From Ornithinibacillus halotolerans (lineage in GTDB: Bacteria > Bacillota > Bacilli > Bacillales > Amphibacillaceae): a stretch of 51,828 nucleotides of DNA. Location: positions 1-51,828 of the forward strand of contig NZ_BMEY01000024.1 in assembly GCF_014637405.1 (NCBI RefSeq), given 5' to 3'. Below are positions 41,853 through 51,263 of this stretch, in pieces. Numbering within the stretch: position 1 is the first letter of the stretch; each line of letters begins with the position of its first letter. Both the position numbers and the translations under genes were made by a program. The notes under the pieces were generated by a model. The model ran no database searches and was not told where the DNA came from. It saw nothing but the letters and a program-made list of their open reading frames with translations.

Positions 41853-42212
41853 ATGGAGTTTTATAGATTTGATAAAGATAATGGGAAGAAGATTACTCAT
41901 TTTAATTCTGACTTTATTATGTCACGTATTATTCAAACAAACTCAAAAGCAAACATTGGCTGTATGCACTTAGGTGAATCTGGAATCGTTGGATATCATC
42001 AGGCAGTAGTACCTCAATTATTATTAGTTGTTGATGGGGAAGGGTATGTGCGTAATGAGGAAGATACATACCATTATGTGAAATCTGGAGATGCTGTCTT
42101 TTGGCAAAAGGATGAGTGGCATGAAACAAAAACAGTTGAAGGTATGTTAGTGATTGTCATTGAAAGTGAAGAACTAGATCCAAGTTTGTTTATGAAGTTA
42201 GCTAATATATAA
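41853..42212 (+). CDS. Cupin-fold protein
   Basis: A 119-residue single-domain cupin. The two cupin motifs are degenerate: HLGESGIVGYHQAVVPQLLL (first) and SGDAVFWQKDEWHETKT (second, with His in the expected place). AGGAGG precedes the ATG. Small cupins of this kind bind a metal or metabolite; no reaction can be named. Middle gene of a Nudix-cupin-methyltransferase set. Confidence 0.78.
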   Translation: MEFYRFDKDNGKKITHFNSDFIMSRIIQTNSKANIGCMHLGESGIVGYHQAVVPQLLLVVDGEGYVRNEEDTYHYVKSGDAVFWQKDEWHETKTVEGMLVIVIESEELDPSLFMKLANI

Positions 42213-42241
42213 AAAGTTCATTTTGGGGAAGGGAGAAGCAA

Positions 42242-42862
42242 TTGAAGCAAAATCTTGAAAATAATATTATTGAAGCTTATAACAAGAAAGCGAAAGAAAG
42301 AGATTCAATTATAGTTCAAGATTGGAAGGTTAAAGAGCGAGACACTTTTTTAACATACTTAAAAAGCATTAATGCACAGAACATATTAGAAATTGGCGCA
42401 GGACCAGGTAAGGACAGTCTTTATTTTAAAGAACAAGGCTTAAGTCCTGTAAGTACGGACATATCACCGGAAATGGTAGAACTATGTAAGAAAAAGGGGT
42501 TAGATGCAAAGGTAATGGACTTTAAGCATCTTACCTTTCCTGATCACCATTTTGATGCTGTTTGGGCAATGAATTGTCTATTACATGTTCCTAAGAATGA
42601 GATAGGGTTAGTACTAACAGAAATAAAACGTGTATTAAAGCCGACTGGATTATTTTACATGGGAGTATATGGTGGAGAAGATTTTGAAGGGATATGGGAA
42701 GATGATTTTTACACACCGAAGCGGTTCTTTTCCTTTTATGAAGATGAAGCGATAAAGGATTTAGTATCAAAGTATTTTACAATCAAATCTTTTAATATAG
42801 TCCCTAAGGAAATAGTTAAGGGAAATTATCATTTCCAGTCGATTATATTGCAAAATGATTGA
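42242..42862 (+). CDS. Class I SAM-dependent methyltransferase
   Basis: A 206-residue methyltransferase. Motif I is ILEIGAGPGKDS, motif II region STDISPEMVE, and motif post-I/III are present (DAVWAMNCLLHVPK, LKPTGLFYMG). TTG start at 42242 with GGGAG upstream. Third gene of a short accessory set; the acceptor is unknown. Confidence 0.85.
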   Translation: MKQNLENNIIEAYNKKAKERDSIIVQDWKVKERDTFLTYLKSINAQNILEIGAGPGKDSLYFKEQGLSPVSTDISPEMVELCKKKGLDAKVMDFKHLTFPDHHFDAVWAMNCLLHVPKNEIGLVLTEIKRVLKPTGLFYMGVYGGEDFEGIWEDDFYTPKRFFSFYEDEAIKDLVSKYFTIKSFNIVPKEIVKGNYHFQSIILQND

Positions 42863-42885
42863 GTTGTGAGCATATAAAAAGTAAA

Positions 42886-42916
42886 TGGTCGCAAAGGGAT
42901 CTCCCTTATGCGACCA
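42886..42916. terminator. Hairpin between convergent methyltransferase and hemL genes
   Basis: TGGTCGCA / TGCGACCA with inner GGGA/TCCC pairing is strong, but the T tracts are poor on both strands. Confidence 0.5.
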
Positions 42917-42930
42917 GGCAACTTATATTT

Positions 42931-44229
42931 TTATTTAGAGCTCATTTCCATAAAAGCATTTCCAACTGCTTCAATTGTTTGATCAATATCAGTCTCTGTA
43001 TGCTCAGTTGTTATAAACCAAGCTTCATATTTAGACGGTGCTAGATTAATTCCTTGCTTTAACATTAATTTAAAGAATTTAGCAAATGCCTCGCCGTCAG
43101 AGTCTTCTGCACCTGCATAGTCAAATACTTCTTCCGTAGTTCCAAAGTAGATCGTTAATGCTCCGCGCAAGCGGTTAATAGATAATGGAATTCCATGTTC
43201 CTTAGCCTTGTCTTCAATGCCTTTTTCTAGTCTTGCCCCAAGTTCATCTAGCTTTTCATAAACGCCATCTTGTTTTAATACTTCTAAGCATGCAATTCCT
43301 GAAGCCATAGAAGCGGGATTTCCTGCCATTGTTCCTGCTTGGTAGGCTGGACCTAATGGAGCGACTTGTTCCATAATATCTTTTCTTCCACCATAAGCTC
43401 CTATCGGCAGGCCTCCACCAATAATTTTACCCATTGCAGTCATATCTGGTTCAATTCCATATACTTGTTGTGCACTACCATAGGTGAAGCGGAAGGCGGT
43501 AATCACTTCATCATAAATGACAAGTGCTCCTACTTCATGTGTTAAGTCGTTAACAGCTTGAAGGAAGCCTTCTTTCGGTTCAACGATTCCAAAATTACCG
43601 ACGATTGGTTCCACTAATACACATGCTAGTTGATCGCCCCATTTATCTAGTGCATGCTTGTATGCATCAATATCATTAAATGGAACAGTAATCACATCTT
43701 GTGCTACAGACTTGGGAATCCCAGCTGAATCTGGAGTTCCAAGTGTAGAAGGACCTGATCCTGCTTGTACAAGAACTGCATCGAAATGTCCATGATAACT
43801 TCCTGCAAATTTAATAACTTTTGTTCGTCCAGTATACGCTCTAGCAACACGGATTGTTGTCATCACAGCTTCTGTACCAGAGTTTGTGAAGCGTACTTTT
43901 TCTAAAGATGGGATTGCTTCTTTTAGCATTTTTGCAAATCTATTTTCTAATGGTGTAGGAGTACCATATAACACCCCATTATCGGCAGCTTTTTTAATGG
44001 CTTCTGCAATATGTGGATGAGCATGCCCAGTAATAATTGGACCGTATGCTGCTAAATAATCAATATATTTATTTCCGTCGACATCCCAAAAATATGCTCC
44101 TTTTGCTCGCTCCATATAAACTGGGGCACCACCGCCAACTGCTTTATAGGCACGTGATGGTGAGTTAACACCACCAACAATATGCTGCTGAGCTTCTTCA
44201 TGAAGTGCTTCAGATGTTTTGAAATTCAT
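42931..44229 (-). CDS. hemL: Glutamate-1-semialdehyde 2,1-aminomutase (HemL/GsaB)
   Basis: A 432-residue class III PLP aminomutase making 5-aminolevulinate for tetrapyrroles. PLP lysine is Lys268 in [12 protein letters not shown]; other blocks are [22 protein letters not shown] and the gate region [14 protein letters not shown]. It stands outside any hem operon and next to bcp and perR, the position of the second copy gsaB (ygaH?) in B. subtilis; whether another hemL exists elsewhere cannot be seen. AGGTATTAT precedes ATG 44229. Confidence 0.92.
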   Translation of the reverse strand: MNFKTSEALHEEAQQHIVGGVNSPSRAYKAVGGGAPVYMERAKGAYFWDVDGNKYIDYLAAYGPIITGHAHPHIAEAIKKAADNGVLYGTPTPLENRFAKMLKEAIPSLEKVRFTNSGTEAVMTTIRVARAYTGRTKVIKFAGSYHGHFDAVLVQAGSGPSTLGTPDSAGIPKSVAQDVITVPFNDIDAYKHALDKWGDQLACVLVEPIVGNFGIVEPKEGFLQAVNDLTHEVGALVIYDEVITAFRFTYGSAQQVYGIEPDMTAMGKIIGGGLPIGAYGGRKDIMEQVAPLGPAYQAGTMAGNPASMASGIACLEVLKQDGVYEKLDELGARLEKGIEDKAKEHGIPLSINRLRGALTIYFGTTEEVFDYAGAEDSDGEAFAKFFKLMLKQGINLAPSKYEAWFITTEHTETDIDQTIEAVGNAFMEMSSK

Positions 44230-44362
44230 TATAATACCTCCATTATAAAATCCATATAGATACCGTTACCTATTTTAGCGTAGAGAACATGGAAAAGAAA
44301 ATGACAAGCCTTCCGGTAATATTGCATAAGCTATAATAATGACCATTGAAAAGGGAGATAGT

Positions 44363-44815
44363 ATGAGCATAATACCATGGCTATTAGTTATTGTAGTAAG
44401 TTATGTTATCGCAAAAAGTATATATGGATTCGTATTAGGAGAGAAGACAATACTAGGAATAAAAATGCAAGAAAGAAGATTTTCAGTGGAGATGTTTTAT
44501 TCATTAATTATTACGTATACGATTGTTATTCTTGGATTTGGAATCATTTATTTTATTCTTTCCTTTGAAGGTATTTATTTAGTGGAGGGTGGAGAATTAC
44601 GGCAAGTCAATGTTGTTGGGTCGATGATACATTCATTCTATTTTAGTGGTGTAACGATGTTAACTATCGGTTATGGAGACATCACTCCTATAGGGATAGG
44701 CAGATTAATAGCACTTATTGAAGCTCTAATCGGGTATGTACTTCCAACTGCATTTGTCATTCATCTTGTACACCAAGAACGAACACAAGGAAGTCAGGAT
44801 AAGTCACATGATTAG
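44363..44815 (+). CDS. Two-helix potassium channel family protein
   Basis: A 150-residue ion channel subunit. Hydrophobic segments at about residues 2-20, 42-66 and 105-140 flank the pore loop, which carries the selectivity filter TIGYGDITP. A tetramer is expected. No RCK domain is attached. ATG 44363 has AAGGGAG 5 bases upstream; the frame 8 codons longer starts in front of this site. Confidence 0.85.
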   Translation: MSIIPWLLVIVVSYVIAKSIYGFVLGEKTILGIKMQERRFSVEMFYSLIITYTIVILGFGIIYFILSFEGIYLVEGGELRQVNVVGSMIHSFYFSGVTMLTIGYGDITPIGIGRLIALIEALIGYVLPTAFVIHLVHQERTQGSQDKSHD

Positions 44816-44872
44816 AAACGAATGATTAGGAGTGTTATAGTAATTGTATAAGAAATGTTTGGAGGTATTATG

Positions 44873-45343
44873 ATGACATTAGAAATTGGAAATGCTGCAC
44901 CAACTTTTACTCTACCTAATCAAGATGGGGAAAATGTAAGTTTAGAAGATTTTAGAGGGAAACATGTTGTACTATATTTTTATCCAAAAGATATGACACC
45001 AGGCTGCACAACAGAGGCTTGTGATTTTCGTGACAATCATGAAAGCTTTGCAGAATTAAATGCAGTTATTATTGGGGTGAGTCCAGACCCAGTCGAAAGT
45101 CATCAGAAGTTTATTAATAAGCATGAACTTCCATTCTTATTATTAGCAGACGAATCTCATGAAGTAGCGGAAGCATATGATGTTTGGAAATTGAAAAAGA
45201 ACTTTGGTAAAGAATATATGGGCATTGAACGCTCAACATTTATTATCGACAAAGAAGGAAACCTACAAAAAGAATACCGTAAAGTAAAAGTGGACGGACA
45301 TGTAGAAGACGCATTAACCTTCATTCGAGAAAACTTAGAATAA
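44873..45343 (+). CDS. bcp: Thioredoxin-dependent thiol peroxidase (Bcp/PrxQ)
   Basis: A 156-residue peroxiredoxin that reduces hydrogen and organic peroxides. Peroxidatic Cys45 and resolving Cys50 lie in MTPGCTTEACDF, the alpha-helix type of Bcp. The C-terminal HVEDALTFI is typical. ATG 44873 gives the better spacing to GGAGG (7 bases) than ATG 44870. It is close to perR; a poor PerR-box-like sequence at 44835-44849 was noted but not accepted. Confidence 0.93.
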   Translation: MTLEIGNAAPTFTLPNQDGENVSLEDFRGKHVVLYFYPKDMTPGCTTEACDFRDNHESFAELNAVIIGVSPDPVESHQKFINKHELPFLLLADESHEVAEAYDVWKLKKNFGKEYMGIERSTFIIDKEGNLQKEYRKVKVDGHVEDALTFIRENLE

Positions 45344-45360
45344 TAATTTACTTTAATAAG

Positions 45361-45394
45361 AGTACAAGAACTTAAGGAGTTCTTGTACTTTTTT
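45361..45394 (+). terminator. Terminator of bcp
   Basis: AGTACAAGAAC / GTTCTTGTACT perfect 11-bp stem and six T. Confidence 0.9.
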
Positions 45395-45534
45395 GATTGG
45401 ACTTATTTACCAGGTTCTATCCTCAAAAAGAACTATCTAGTATTACTATTATATTAATTAGTTATAAACATTCTCGGCCTCGAATAATATGAAGTAGTCA
45501 AGTATGAATATGTTAAGAGGGGTTTGAGAATAGG

Positions 45535-46191
45535 ATGCTAGAGTCAGTTAAAGGAAAAACGAATTATTTTCATATTAATCTTTTTTTCTTATTTAAGAGA
45601 ACAATAGATATAGTAGTAAGTACGATTTTATTAATCATGCTCTTTCCACTTTTCCTCTTTATATGTATAAAAATTGCAAAAAAAGAAGGCAGACCTATCT
45701 TTAAGAAAGAGCTTCAGGTTGGTAAGAACAATAAACCTTTTATCATGTGGTCATTTCGAACAATGACACTTGGTTCAAGAGTTATTCGCCAGTTACCTCC
45801 TTATCCTTTCCCGAAGTCATGGGAAAAAGGGGTACCTGATTATTTTAAGATTTCAAGAGATCATACTGTCACGCTAACTGATACTGGAGTATGGCTGAGT
45901 AAATACCGTCTAGATAAAATACCTCGCTTAATTAATGTAATACGTGGAGATATGAGTTTAGTAGGTCCCAGTCCGGAACGACCAGAGATTGCCAATTACT
46001 ATAATAGGCAGCAAGAGAAACGTTTGAAAGTGAGACCCGGTTTAACCGGATATGCACAAATAAAAGGGGCTACTAATGAGAAGCACGGGCAGAAGATTGC
46101 TTATGATTTATACTATATAGAGAATTGCACATTTAAGTTGGATTGGAAAATCTTAGCCAAGGCAGTAAAGAATGTGTTCAAAAAGAAATAA
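45535..46191 (+). CDS. Bacterial sugar transferase (undecaprenyl-phosphate glycosyl-1-phosphate transferase type)
   Basis: A 218-residue monotopic phosphoglycosyl transferase of the WcaJ/EpsL group, loading a sugar phosphate on undecaprenyl phosphate at the membrane. Membrane helix at about residues 18-42, then KKELQVGKN, SFRTM, LDKIPRLINVIRGDMSLVGP, SPERPE and RPGLTGYAQIKG. The Asp-Glu catalytic dyad of the family reads SPER here. It stands alone between bcp and a 2-hydroxyacid dehydrogenase gene with its own terminator, not in a polysaccharide cluster. The ribosome-binding site is weak (AATAGG next to ATG). Confidence 0.85.
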   Translation: MLESVKGKTNYFHINLFFLFKRTIDIVVSTILLIMLFPLFLFICIKIAKKEGRPIFKKELQVGKNNKPFIMWSFRTMTLGSRVIRQLPPYPFPKSWEKGVPDYFKISRDHTVTLTDTGVWLSKYRLDKIPRLINVIRGDMSLVGPSPERPEIANYYNRQQEKRLKVRPGLTGYAQIKGATNEKHGQKIAYDLYYIENCTFKLDWKILAKAVKNVFKKK

Positions 46192-46197
46192 TAATTG

Positions 46198-46238
46198 ATT
46201 GCCAGACTCGTAAGTAGAGTACTGGCAATTTGTTTTTT
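46198..46238 (+). terminator. Terminator of the sugar transferase gene
   Basis: ATTGCCAG / CTGGCAAT stem, 16-base loop, then TTGTTTTTT. Confidence 0.75.
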
Positions 46239-46327
46239 ATACGATTTAGTTTTTATATTTGTTCAATCTATATTGAGTGTATATGATGGAAGTAGGCAAG
46301 AATTTTTTGAAGGGGGATGTATGAATA

Positions 46328-47278
46328 TTGGTTATATTATTCACAGCTAAGCTAAGTGAAAAGCATAAGGAGAAATTAGTAGCGTTGTATTCTGAGGTGG
46401 AGTTTATTTTTGCAAATGATATACAGGAAGCGGAAAAACACTTGGATAAAGCAGAAGTGGTTGTTACTTATGGGGCAGATTTAGATGAAGAAAAATTAAG
46501 TAGAGCAACAAATCTCAAGTGGATCATGGTATTATCTGCAGGGGTGGATCAATTACCACTGAAACAAATTGAAGAACGAGGAATAGTTGTAACTAATTCA
46601 AGTGGTATTCATAAAGTGCAGATGGCAGAGTATACTATTTCTATGTTATTACAGGTGTATCGACAAGAGCAAACATTTTTTGAAAGTCAAAAAAACCATC
46701 ACTGGAATAACTCAGTCAAAATTAAAGAAATTAGTGAGCAGACAATGCTTGTACTTGGTACTGGTGCAATTGGTGAGGAGATTGCTAGACTTGGAAAAGC
46801 TTTTCGTATGAAAACAATTGGGATCTCCCGCAGTGGTAACAAGGTAGATTATTTTGATGAAGTACATAAATTAGACAAGCTAATGGAAGTATTACCACAA
46901 GCTGATTTTGTCGTCTCTGTTTTACCTGGAACAAAGGAGACACAGTATCTATTAAATAAAGAACATTTTAAACAAATGAGAAATAGTGCAGTGTTTGTAA
47001 ATATAGGAAGAGGAAATCTTGTAAAAAGCGAAGATATCCTTTATGCAATTCAGCAGGAAGAAATTGCCCATGTTATTCTAGATGTATTTGAACAAGAACC
47101 ACTTCCAGAAGATCATCCTTTCTGGAATGAACCTAACATTACGATGACACCGCATATTTCTGGAAATTCACCAAAATATATGACACGTGCATTGGCAATC
47201 TTTGAAGAAAACCTGAATAAGTATATGAACGGCGATACTAATTATATTAATACAATTGATCCTTCAAGGGGGTATTAA
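46328..47278 (+). CDS. D-isomer-specific 2-hydroxyacid dehydrogenase
   Basis: A 316-residue NAD-dependent dehydrogenase (phosphoglycerate dehydrogenase-like). The NAD motif is VLGTGAIGEEIARLG; the catalytic Arg lies in SVLPGTKETQ ... VNIGRGNLV, Glu in LDVFEQEPLPEDH, and His in TPHISGNS. TTG start at 46328 with GGGGG 11 bases upstream. The gene ends 1 base before the TTG of the adenosyltransferase gene, so both are co-transcribed. Substrate unknown. Confidence 0.87.
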   Translation: MVILFTAKLSEKHKEKLVALYSEVEFIFANDIQEAEKHLDKAEVVVTYGADLDEEKLSRATNLKWIMVLSAGVDQLPLKQIEERGIVVTNSSGIHKVQMAEYTISMLLQVYRQEQTFFESQKNHHWNNSVKIKEISEQTMLVLGTGAIGEEIARLGKAFRMKTIGISRSGNKVDYFDEVHKLDKLMEVLPQADFVVSVLPGTKETQYLLNKEHFKQMRNSAVFVNIGRGNLVKSEDILYAIQQEEIAHVILDVFEQEPLPEDHPFWNEPNITMTPHISGNSPKYMTRALAIFEENLNKYMNGDTNYINTIDPSRGY

Positions 47279-47279
47279 C

Positions 47280-47837
47280 TTGAGAATCTATACTAGATCT
47301 GGAGATAAAGGATTAACTTCTCTCGTCTATGGGAAAAGAGTACCGAAGAATGATTTACGGGTAGAGGCGTACGGAACTTGTGATGAAGCAAACTCAATGA
47401 TCGGTCTAGCCACTAGTTTTCTTGAAAAGGAAACATGGGATAAAAAGGAAAAATTACTTGAACAACTGCATCGTATTCAGACGATTCTTTTCCATGTGGG
47501 TGCTGAGCTTGCAACCCCACCAGAAAAAGAAGTAATGTGGAAACTAAAGAAAGAACATATTGACGAACTGGAAAGTCAAATAGATGAGTGGGATAAAGAA
47601 CTAACTCCACTGAAGCAATTCATTCTTCCCTCTGGTCATCAAGCATCCAGTGCACTCCATGTAGCGCGAACAGTCACTCGACGTGCAGAACGGATTGCTG
47701 TCGGATTAGTTGAAGAATTACAAAATCCACTCGTAGTTTCATACTTAAATCGATTATCCGATTATCTCTTTGTGACAGCAAGGTATGTGAATCAAGCTTT
47801 GGGTGGAACAGAATTACCATTGAAGGCGGATGTTTAA
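47280..47837 (+). CDS. PduO-type ATP:cob(I)alamin adenosyltransferase (YvqK-like)
   Basis: A 185-residue enzyme converting cob(I)alamin to adenosylcobalamin. N-terminal YTRSGDKGLTSLVYGKRVPK binds ATP; CDEANSMIGLA and the C-terminal RTVTRRAERIAVGL complete the signature. TTG start at 47280 has AAGGGGG 7 bases upstream; an ATA/ATG-like longer frame overlaps the previous gene. No other cobalamin gene is in the window, so it may serve salvage. Confidence 0.9.
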   Translation: MRIYTRSGDKGLTSLVYGKRVPKNDLRVEAYGTCDEANSMIGLATSFLEKETWDKKEKLLEQLHRIQTILFHVGAELATPPEKEVMWKLKKEHIDELESQIDEWDKELTPLKQFILPSGHQASSALHVARTVTRRAERIAVGLVEELQNPLVVSYLNRLSDYLFVTARYVNQALGGTELPLKADV

Positions 47838-47902
47838 TTCGTGAGACTTCCTTGAAATTTAAGAAGAAGTGATATTCTTTTTATTACCGATATATACTTA
47901 TA

Positions 47903-47949
47903 TTGACAAGAATCCGCAGATAAGCGTACACTATTTATAAAGATTATAA
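47903..47949 (+). promoter_or_regulatory. perR promoter with PerR box
   Basis: TTGACA (47903-47908), 18 bases and TACACT (47927-47932). The sequence TTATAAA-G-ATTATAA (47935-47949) matches the PerR box TTATAATNATTATAA at 13 of 14 defined positions and covers the start of transcription, so perR is probably autoregulated. Confidence 0.85.
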
Positions 47950-47997
47950 AATAATAATAGTGTAAGAAAGAATTTTTATGAAAGCGAGGTGCATGAC

Positions 47998-48426
47998 GTG
48001 GCTGAAAGAAGACTACAAAAAGCGATTGATACATTAAAAGAATCAGGTGTACGAATTACACCACAGCGTCATGCGGTGCTTGACTATTTAATGAACTCAC
48101 CTATACATCCAACAGCAGACGATATATATAAAGCACTAGAAGGAAAGTTTCCTAATATGAGTGTAGCAACTGTATATAATAATTTACGGGTACTACGGGA
48201 AAATGGGTTAGTCCGTGAATTAACCTATGGTGATGCATCCAGCCGTTTCGAGTGTAGTTTTACGGAACATTATCATATCATCTGTGAGGATTGCGGGAAA
48301 ATTGTAGACTTCCACTATCCTTCCTTAGATGAAGTAGAATCACTCGCTGAAAAGATTACTGGATTTGACGTAAGTCACCATCGAATGGAAGTATATGGTA
48401 CGTGTAGTGACTGTAAGCAAAAATAG
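47998..48426 (+). CDS. perR: Peroxide-responsive repressor PerR (Fur family)
   Basis: A 142-residue Fur-family metalloregulator of peroxide defence. With the GTG start at 47998 (AGGTG upstream) residue numbers equal those of B. subtilis PerR: His37, His91, His93 and Asp104 of the Fe/Mn sensing site and Cys96, Cys99, Cys136, Cys139 of the structural zinc site are all present. The fifth sensing ligand, Asp85 in B. subtilis, is Glu85 here (SSRFECS). The recognition helix region [13 protein letters not shown] is intact. The PerR box in its promoter and its position before ygzB and an rRNA operon support PerR over Fur or Zur. Confidence 0.93.
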   Translation: MAERRLQKAIDTLKESGVRITPQRHAVLDYLMNSPIHPTADDIYKALEGKFPNMSVATVYNNLRVLRENGLVRELTYGDASSRFECSFTEHYHIICEDCGKIVDFHYPSLDEVESLAEKITGFDVSHHRMEVYGTCSDCKQK

Positions 48427-48447
48427 TCAGAACGATATTAACTAGAA

Positions 48448-48482
48448 AGCCCTGTTACAAATTGTAACAGGGCTTATTTTAT
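48448..48482. terminator. Terminator between perR and pabBC
   Basis: AGCCCTGTTACAA / TTGTAACAGGGCT perfect 13-bp stem with one loop base, then TATTTTAT on the plus strand. Confidence 0.8.
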
Positions 48483-50185
48483 ACCATTTGAACTTCTATC
48501 CATTCTTTAACACTGTTAATAAACCAAATTTTATCCAACTCAAAAAGATCATTTACATGTATTATTCTTTCCGATACTTTGCCTTCATCAATAAGAGATT
48601 CTCTAAAGGTACCTGGTAATAGACCACAAGAGATTGGAGGAGTATAAAGACTTCCATCCTTTTCAATAATGATATTTCCACGTGTGAATTCTGTCACTTC
48701 TTTTTGTTCATTCCAAAGTAAAACATCAAATACTTCAGGAAAATCACTTTTAGCATTTTCATAGACCGTTCGATTAGTTGTTTTATGATATAAGAAGATA
48801 TCTTCTTTATTTATCGGTTGTTTTGCTAAGGAAACTAGCTGTTTGTGAAGAACTGGTGTTTCTCGAGTAATCTCAATGGAAGTCTCACCTTTATCATTGA
48901 GTAAGATACGAACTTTCCACCTACCTGTTGGATGTTGGTTTGCTAGTTTTGTTAACTCCAATACAATATCTTCATGAAATGCAAAGTGAAAATAGGCAGC
49001 AGAATTCTTTAGTCTATTTAGATGATAATCTAGTACAATATATTGTCCGTCAACTAAACCAATCGTTTCTAATAGTTGGAACTCACTTTTGTTCCTGGAA
49101 AGCACTTTTGTTTTCGTGAGAACTTCCTCATATTCTTCACTAGAATCGGAATCCCAAGTAATACCTCCACCAACACCATAAGTTGCATTACCATCACGAT
49201 CAATAATAGCCGTCCGAATAGGGACATTAAATATTGCTTCTTTTTGTGGCGTGATATAACCTATTGCACCGCAATAAACATCGCGGGGTGTTGATTCTAA
49301 ATCATTAATAATATTCATCGTACTAATTTTAGGTGCGCCAGTAATCGAACCGCATGGAAATAATGCCTTGAATATATTAACGATCGTTATGTTACTTTCT
49401 AATTCAGCTGTAATGGTCGAAGTCATTTGGTGAACAGTTGGATACTTTTCTATAGAGAATAATGCGGGCACATTAACTGTACCTGGTCTGGCGATTCTAC
49501 CAAGGTCATTTCGTAATAAGTCAACAATCATCACATTCTCTGCACGATTCTTTTCCGAATGGTACAACCAGTCTGCAAGTTGGTCATCTTTTTCTTCCGT
49601 TTCCCCGCGACCAACTGTCCCTTTCATTGGTTTCACTGTAATATGATTATCTTTTAAATGAAAAAACAGTTCAGGGGAAGCGGATAATATCTTGTAGTCT
49701 CCTATATCTAGATAGGCACTATAATTGGCAACTTGTGAGTTTGCTAAATGTTGATAATATCCCAAGGGATCTCCGTGAAATTTAGCTTCCATTCGAATTG
49801 TATAATTTACTTGATATGTTTCTCCTTGCTGAATATGATTTCTTATTTCTTGTATAGCATCTTTGTATTCCTTGATCGTTGTATTTGGATCCCATGGTGA
49901 AGTATAGAAACTGTTAGTTCTTTCAGGGAAATTATTTGTTCGTTCCGAAAAAATACCAAACCAGAGTAGCGGCATCTTATAATTGGAGTGAATTTTCATT
50001 GTCTCTTCAAAAGCTGGTGCAGCCTCATACGAAAGAAAACCAGCAGCATAATATCCGTTATCAATTGCTTCCTCAACCCGTAACATAGCTGGTATTACTT
50101 CATCAACCGTATGAGCAACAATTATTTCAACTGGATTTTCGAATGTAGTTGGATTTTTTAAAAAGTCAAAATGGAGATAGACCAA
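48479..50185 (-). CDS. pabB: Fused aminodeoxychorismate synthase component I / aminodeoxychorismate lyase (PabB-PabC)
   Basis: A 568-residue fusion for p-aminobenzoate (folate) synthesis. Residues 1-360 are a chorismate-binding domain with KPMKGTVGRG (Lys of the PabB/PabI type active site), MIVDLLRNDLGRI and GSITGAPKI. Residues about 370-568 are a class IV PLP aminotransferase-fold lyase with KTTNR as the PLP lysine region and FTRGNIIIEKDG. TTG start at 50185 with AAGGAG 8 bases upstream, overlapping the end of the pabA gene region by none but only 3 bases apart. Both reactions in one chain is known in some Bacilli and other bacteria. Confidence 0.92.
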   Translation of the reverse strand: MVYLHFDFLKNPTTFENPVEIIVAHTVDEVIPAMLRVEEAIDNGYYAAGFLSYEAAPAFEETMKIHSNYKMPLLWFGIFSERTNNFPERTNSFYTSPWDPNTTIKEYKDAIQEIRNHIQQGETYQVNYTIRMEAKFHGDPLGYYQHLANSQVANYSAYLDIGDYKILSASPELFFHLKDNHITVKPMKGTVGRGETEEKDDQLADWLYHSEKNRAENVMIVDLLRNDLGRIARPGTVNVPALFSIEKYPTVHQMTSTITAELESNITIVNIFKALFPCGSITGAPKISTMNIINDLESTPRDVYCGAIGYITPQKEAIFNVPIRTAIIDRDGNATYGVGGGITWDSDSSEEYEEVLTKTKVLSRNKSEFQLLETIGLVDGQYIVLDYHLNRLKNSAAYFHFAFHEDIVLELTKLANQHPTGRWKVRILLNDKGETSIEITRETPVLHKQLVSLAKQPINKEDIFLYHKTTNRTVYENAKSDFPEVFDVLLWNEQKEVTEFTRGNIIIEKDGSLYTPPISCGLLPGTFRESLIDEGKVSERIIHVNDLFELDKIWFINSVKEWIEVQMV

Positions 50186-50188
50186 AGC

Positions 50189-50758
50189 TCATTCTCCTTT
50201 CGAGAAAAAGTTATGTAATAATTCATGTCCACACTTTGATAGTATTGATTCAGGATGCCCTTGAATACCTTCTATTGGGTAAGTTTTATGTCTTAGTGCG
50301 GCAATATCACCATTATTAATAACGGCACTAACTTCCAAGCAATCTGGAAAATCATTTTTATCAACCATGAGAGAATGGTATCTAGTAATTTGCAATGGAT
50401 TGGGCAAGCCGACAAACATACCTTTACTGTCATGGGTAATCAATGAGACTTTTCCATGGGTTGGCTGTTCTGCCTTTATTATTTTACCTCCGAATGCTTG
50501 AGCGATTATTTGGTGACCGAGACAAACACCTAGTATGGGATACTCTTTATGTAATTGTTTAACAACATCCAAACAAATTCCTGCAGAATCTGGATTCCCA
50601 GGTCCAGGGGATAGAAGTATGTGTGTTGGATTTAAGGATTGGATTTCTTCTATCGTTATTTCATTATTCCTTTTAACGACTACTGTTCTATTTAATTCGT
50701 ATATGTATTGAACGAGGTTGTATGTAAATGAATCATAATTATCGATCAGGAGAATCAT
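50189..50758 (-). CDS. pabA: Glutamine amidotransferase PabA (para-aminobenzoate/anthranilate synthase component II)
   Basis: A 189-residue class I glutamine amidotransferase that supplies ammonia to PabB. The nucleophile is the Cys in GVCLGHQ; His and Glu of the triad are in GIQGHPES. The start MILLIDNYDSFTYNLVQY is typical. ATG 50758 follows GAGGAA; an earlier in-frame ATG lies before that site. Three bases before the pabB start, so one transcript. It may also serve anthranilate synthesis as in B. subtilis; this is not shown here. Confidence 0.92.
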   Translation of the reverse strand: MILLIDNYDSFTYNLVQYIYELNRTVVVKRNNEITIEEIQSLNPTHILLSPGPGNPDSAGICLDVVKQLHKEYPILGVCLGHQIIAQAFGGKIIKAEQPTHGKVSLITHDSKGMFVGLPNPLQITRYHSLMVDKNDFPDCLEVSAVINNGDIAALRHKTYPIEGIQGHPESILSKCGHELLHNFFSKGE

Positions 50759-50835
50759 ATAATTCCTCATTTCAGGTTAATTTAAAATCAATCATCTTCT
50801 ATATATATGAAATAAAAATAGAATGCTAGACCTAG

Positions 50836-50863
50836 AAAAAACATCTACCAATAGGTAGATGTT
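50836..50863 (-). terminator. Terminator of ygzB
   Basis: Minus-strand AACATCTACC / GGTAGATGTT stem followed by six T. Confidence 0.85.
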
Positions 50864-50882
50864 AATTCATGAGGCTGCTCTG

Positions 50883-51263
50883 TTATTTTTTCTTTTCTTC
50901 ACGCTTATATTTTCTAGAATTGTATTTTTCATCGAATTCCTTACCTTCTAAGTCCTTATCCATCGTAAGTGGTTGCTTACAGTGCATACATGCATCAACT
51001 CGTCCCAACATCTTAGTCGGTTTCTCGCATGATGGACAAATAATTGGTATAGCCTTTGTCGAAAGCATCCCAATCCAAAAATAAACGACCGTACTAAAAA
51101 CAATAGCAAGAATACCTAAGATAAAGAAAATAACCATTGCCCATTCTGTCTTCTTAAATAATAACCCTATGTACATTAATCCGATTCCAAGAAAGACAAG
51201 AATTAAAGCAAATGAACGGATTTTATTTATTTTACTTGAGTACATTAATTGTGGTTCAGACAT
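50883..51263 (-). CDS. ygzB: YgzB, UPF0295 family membrane protein
   Basis: A 126-residue protein of the UPF0295 family, function unknown. Two membrane helices (about residues 18-36 and 42-66) are followed by a zinc ribbon CPSC ... CMHC and a charged tail ending KREEKKK. GGAGGA precedes ATG 51263. It lies between perR and an rRNA operon as in B. subtilis. Confidence 0.88.
   Translation of the reverse strand: MSEPQLMYSSKINKIRSFALILVFLGIGLMYIGLLFKKTEWAMVIFFILGILAIVFSTVVYFWIGMLSTKAIPIICPSCEKPTKMLGRVDACMHCKQPLTMDKDLEGKEFDEKYNSRKYKREEKKK

Noticed and set aside
44835-44849. PerR box before bcp
   Set aside because: Three mismatches to the 14 defined positions of the consensus, in AT-rich sequence; not distinguishable from background.
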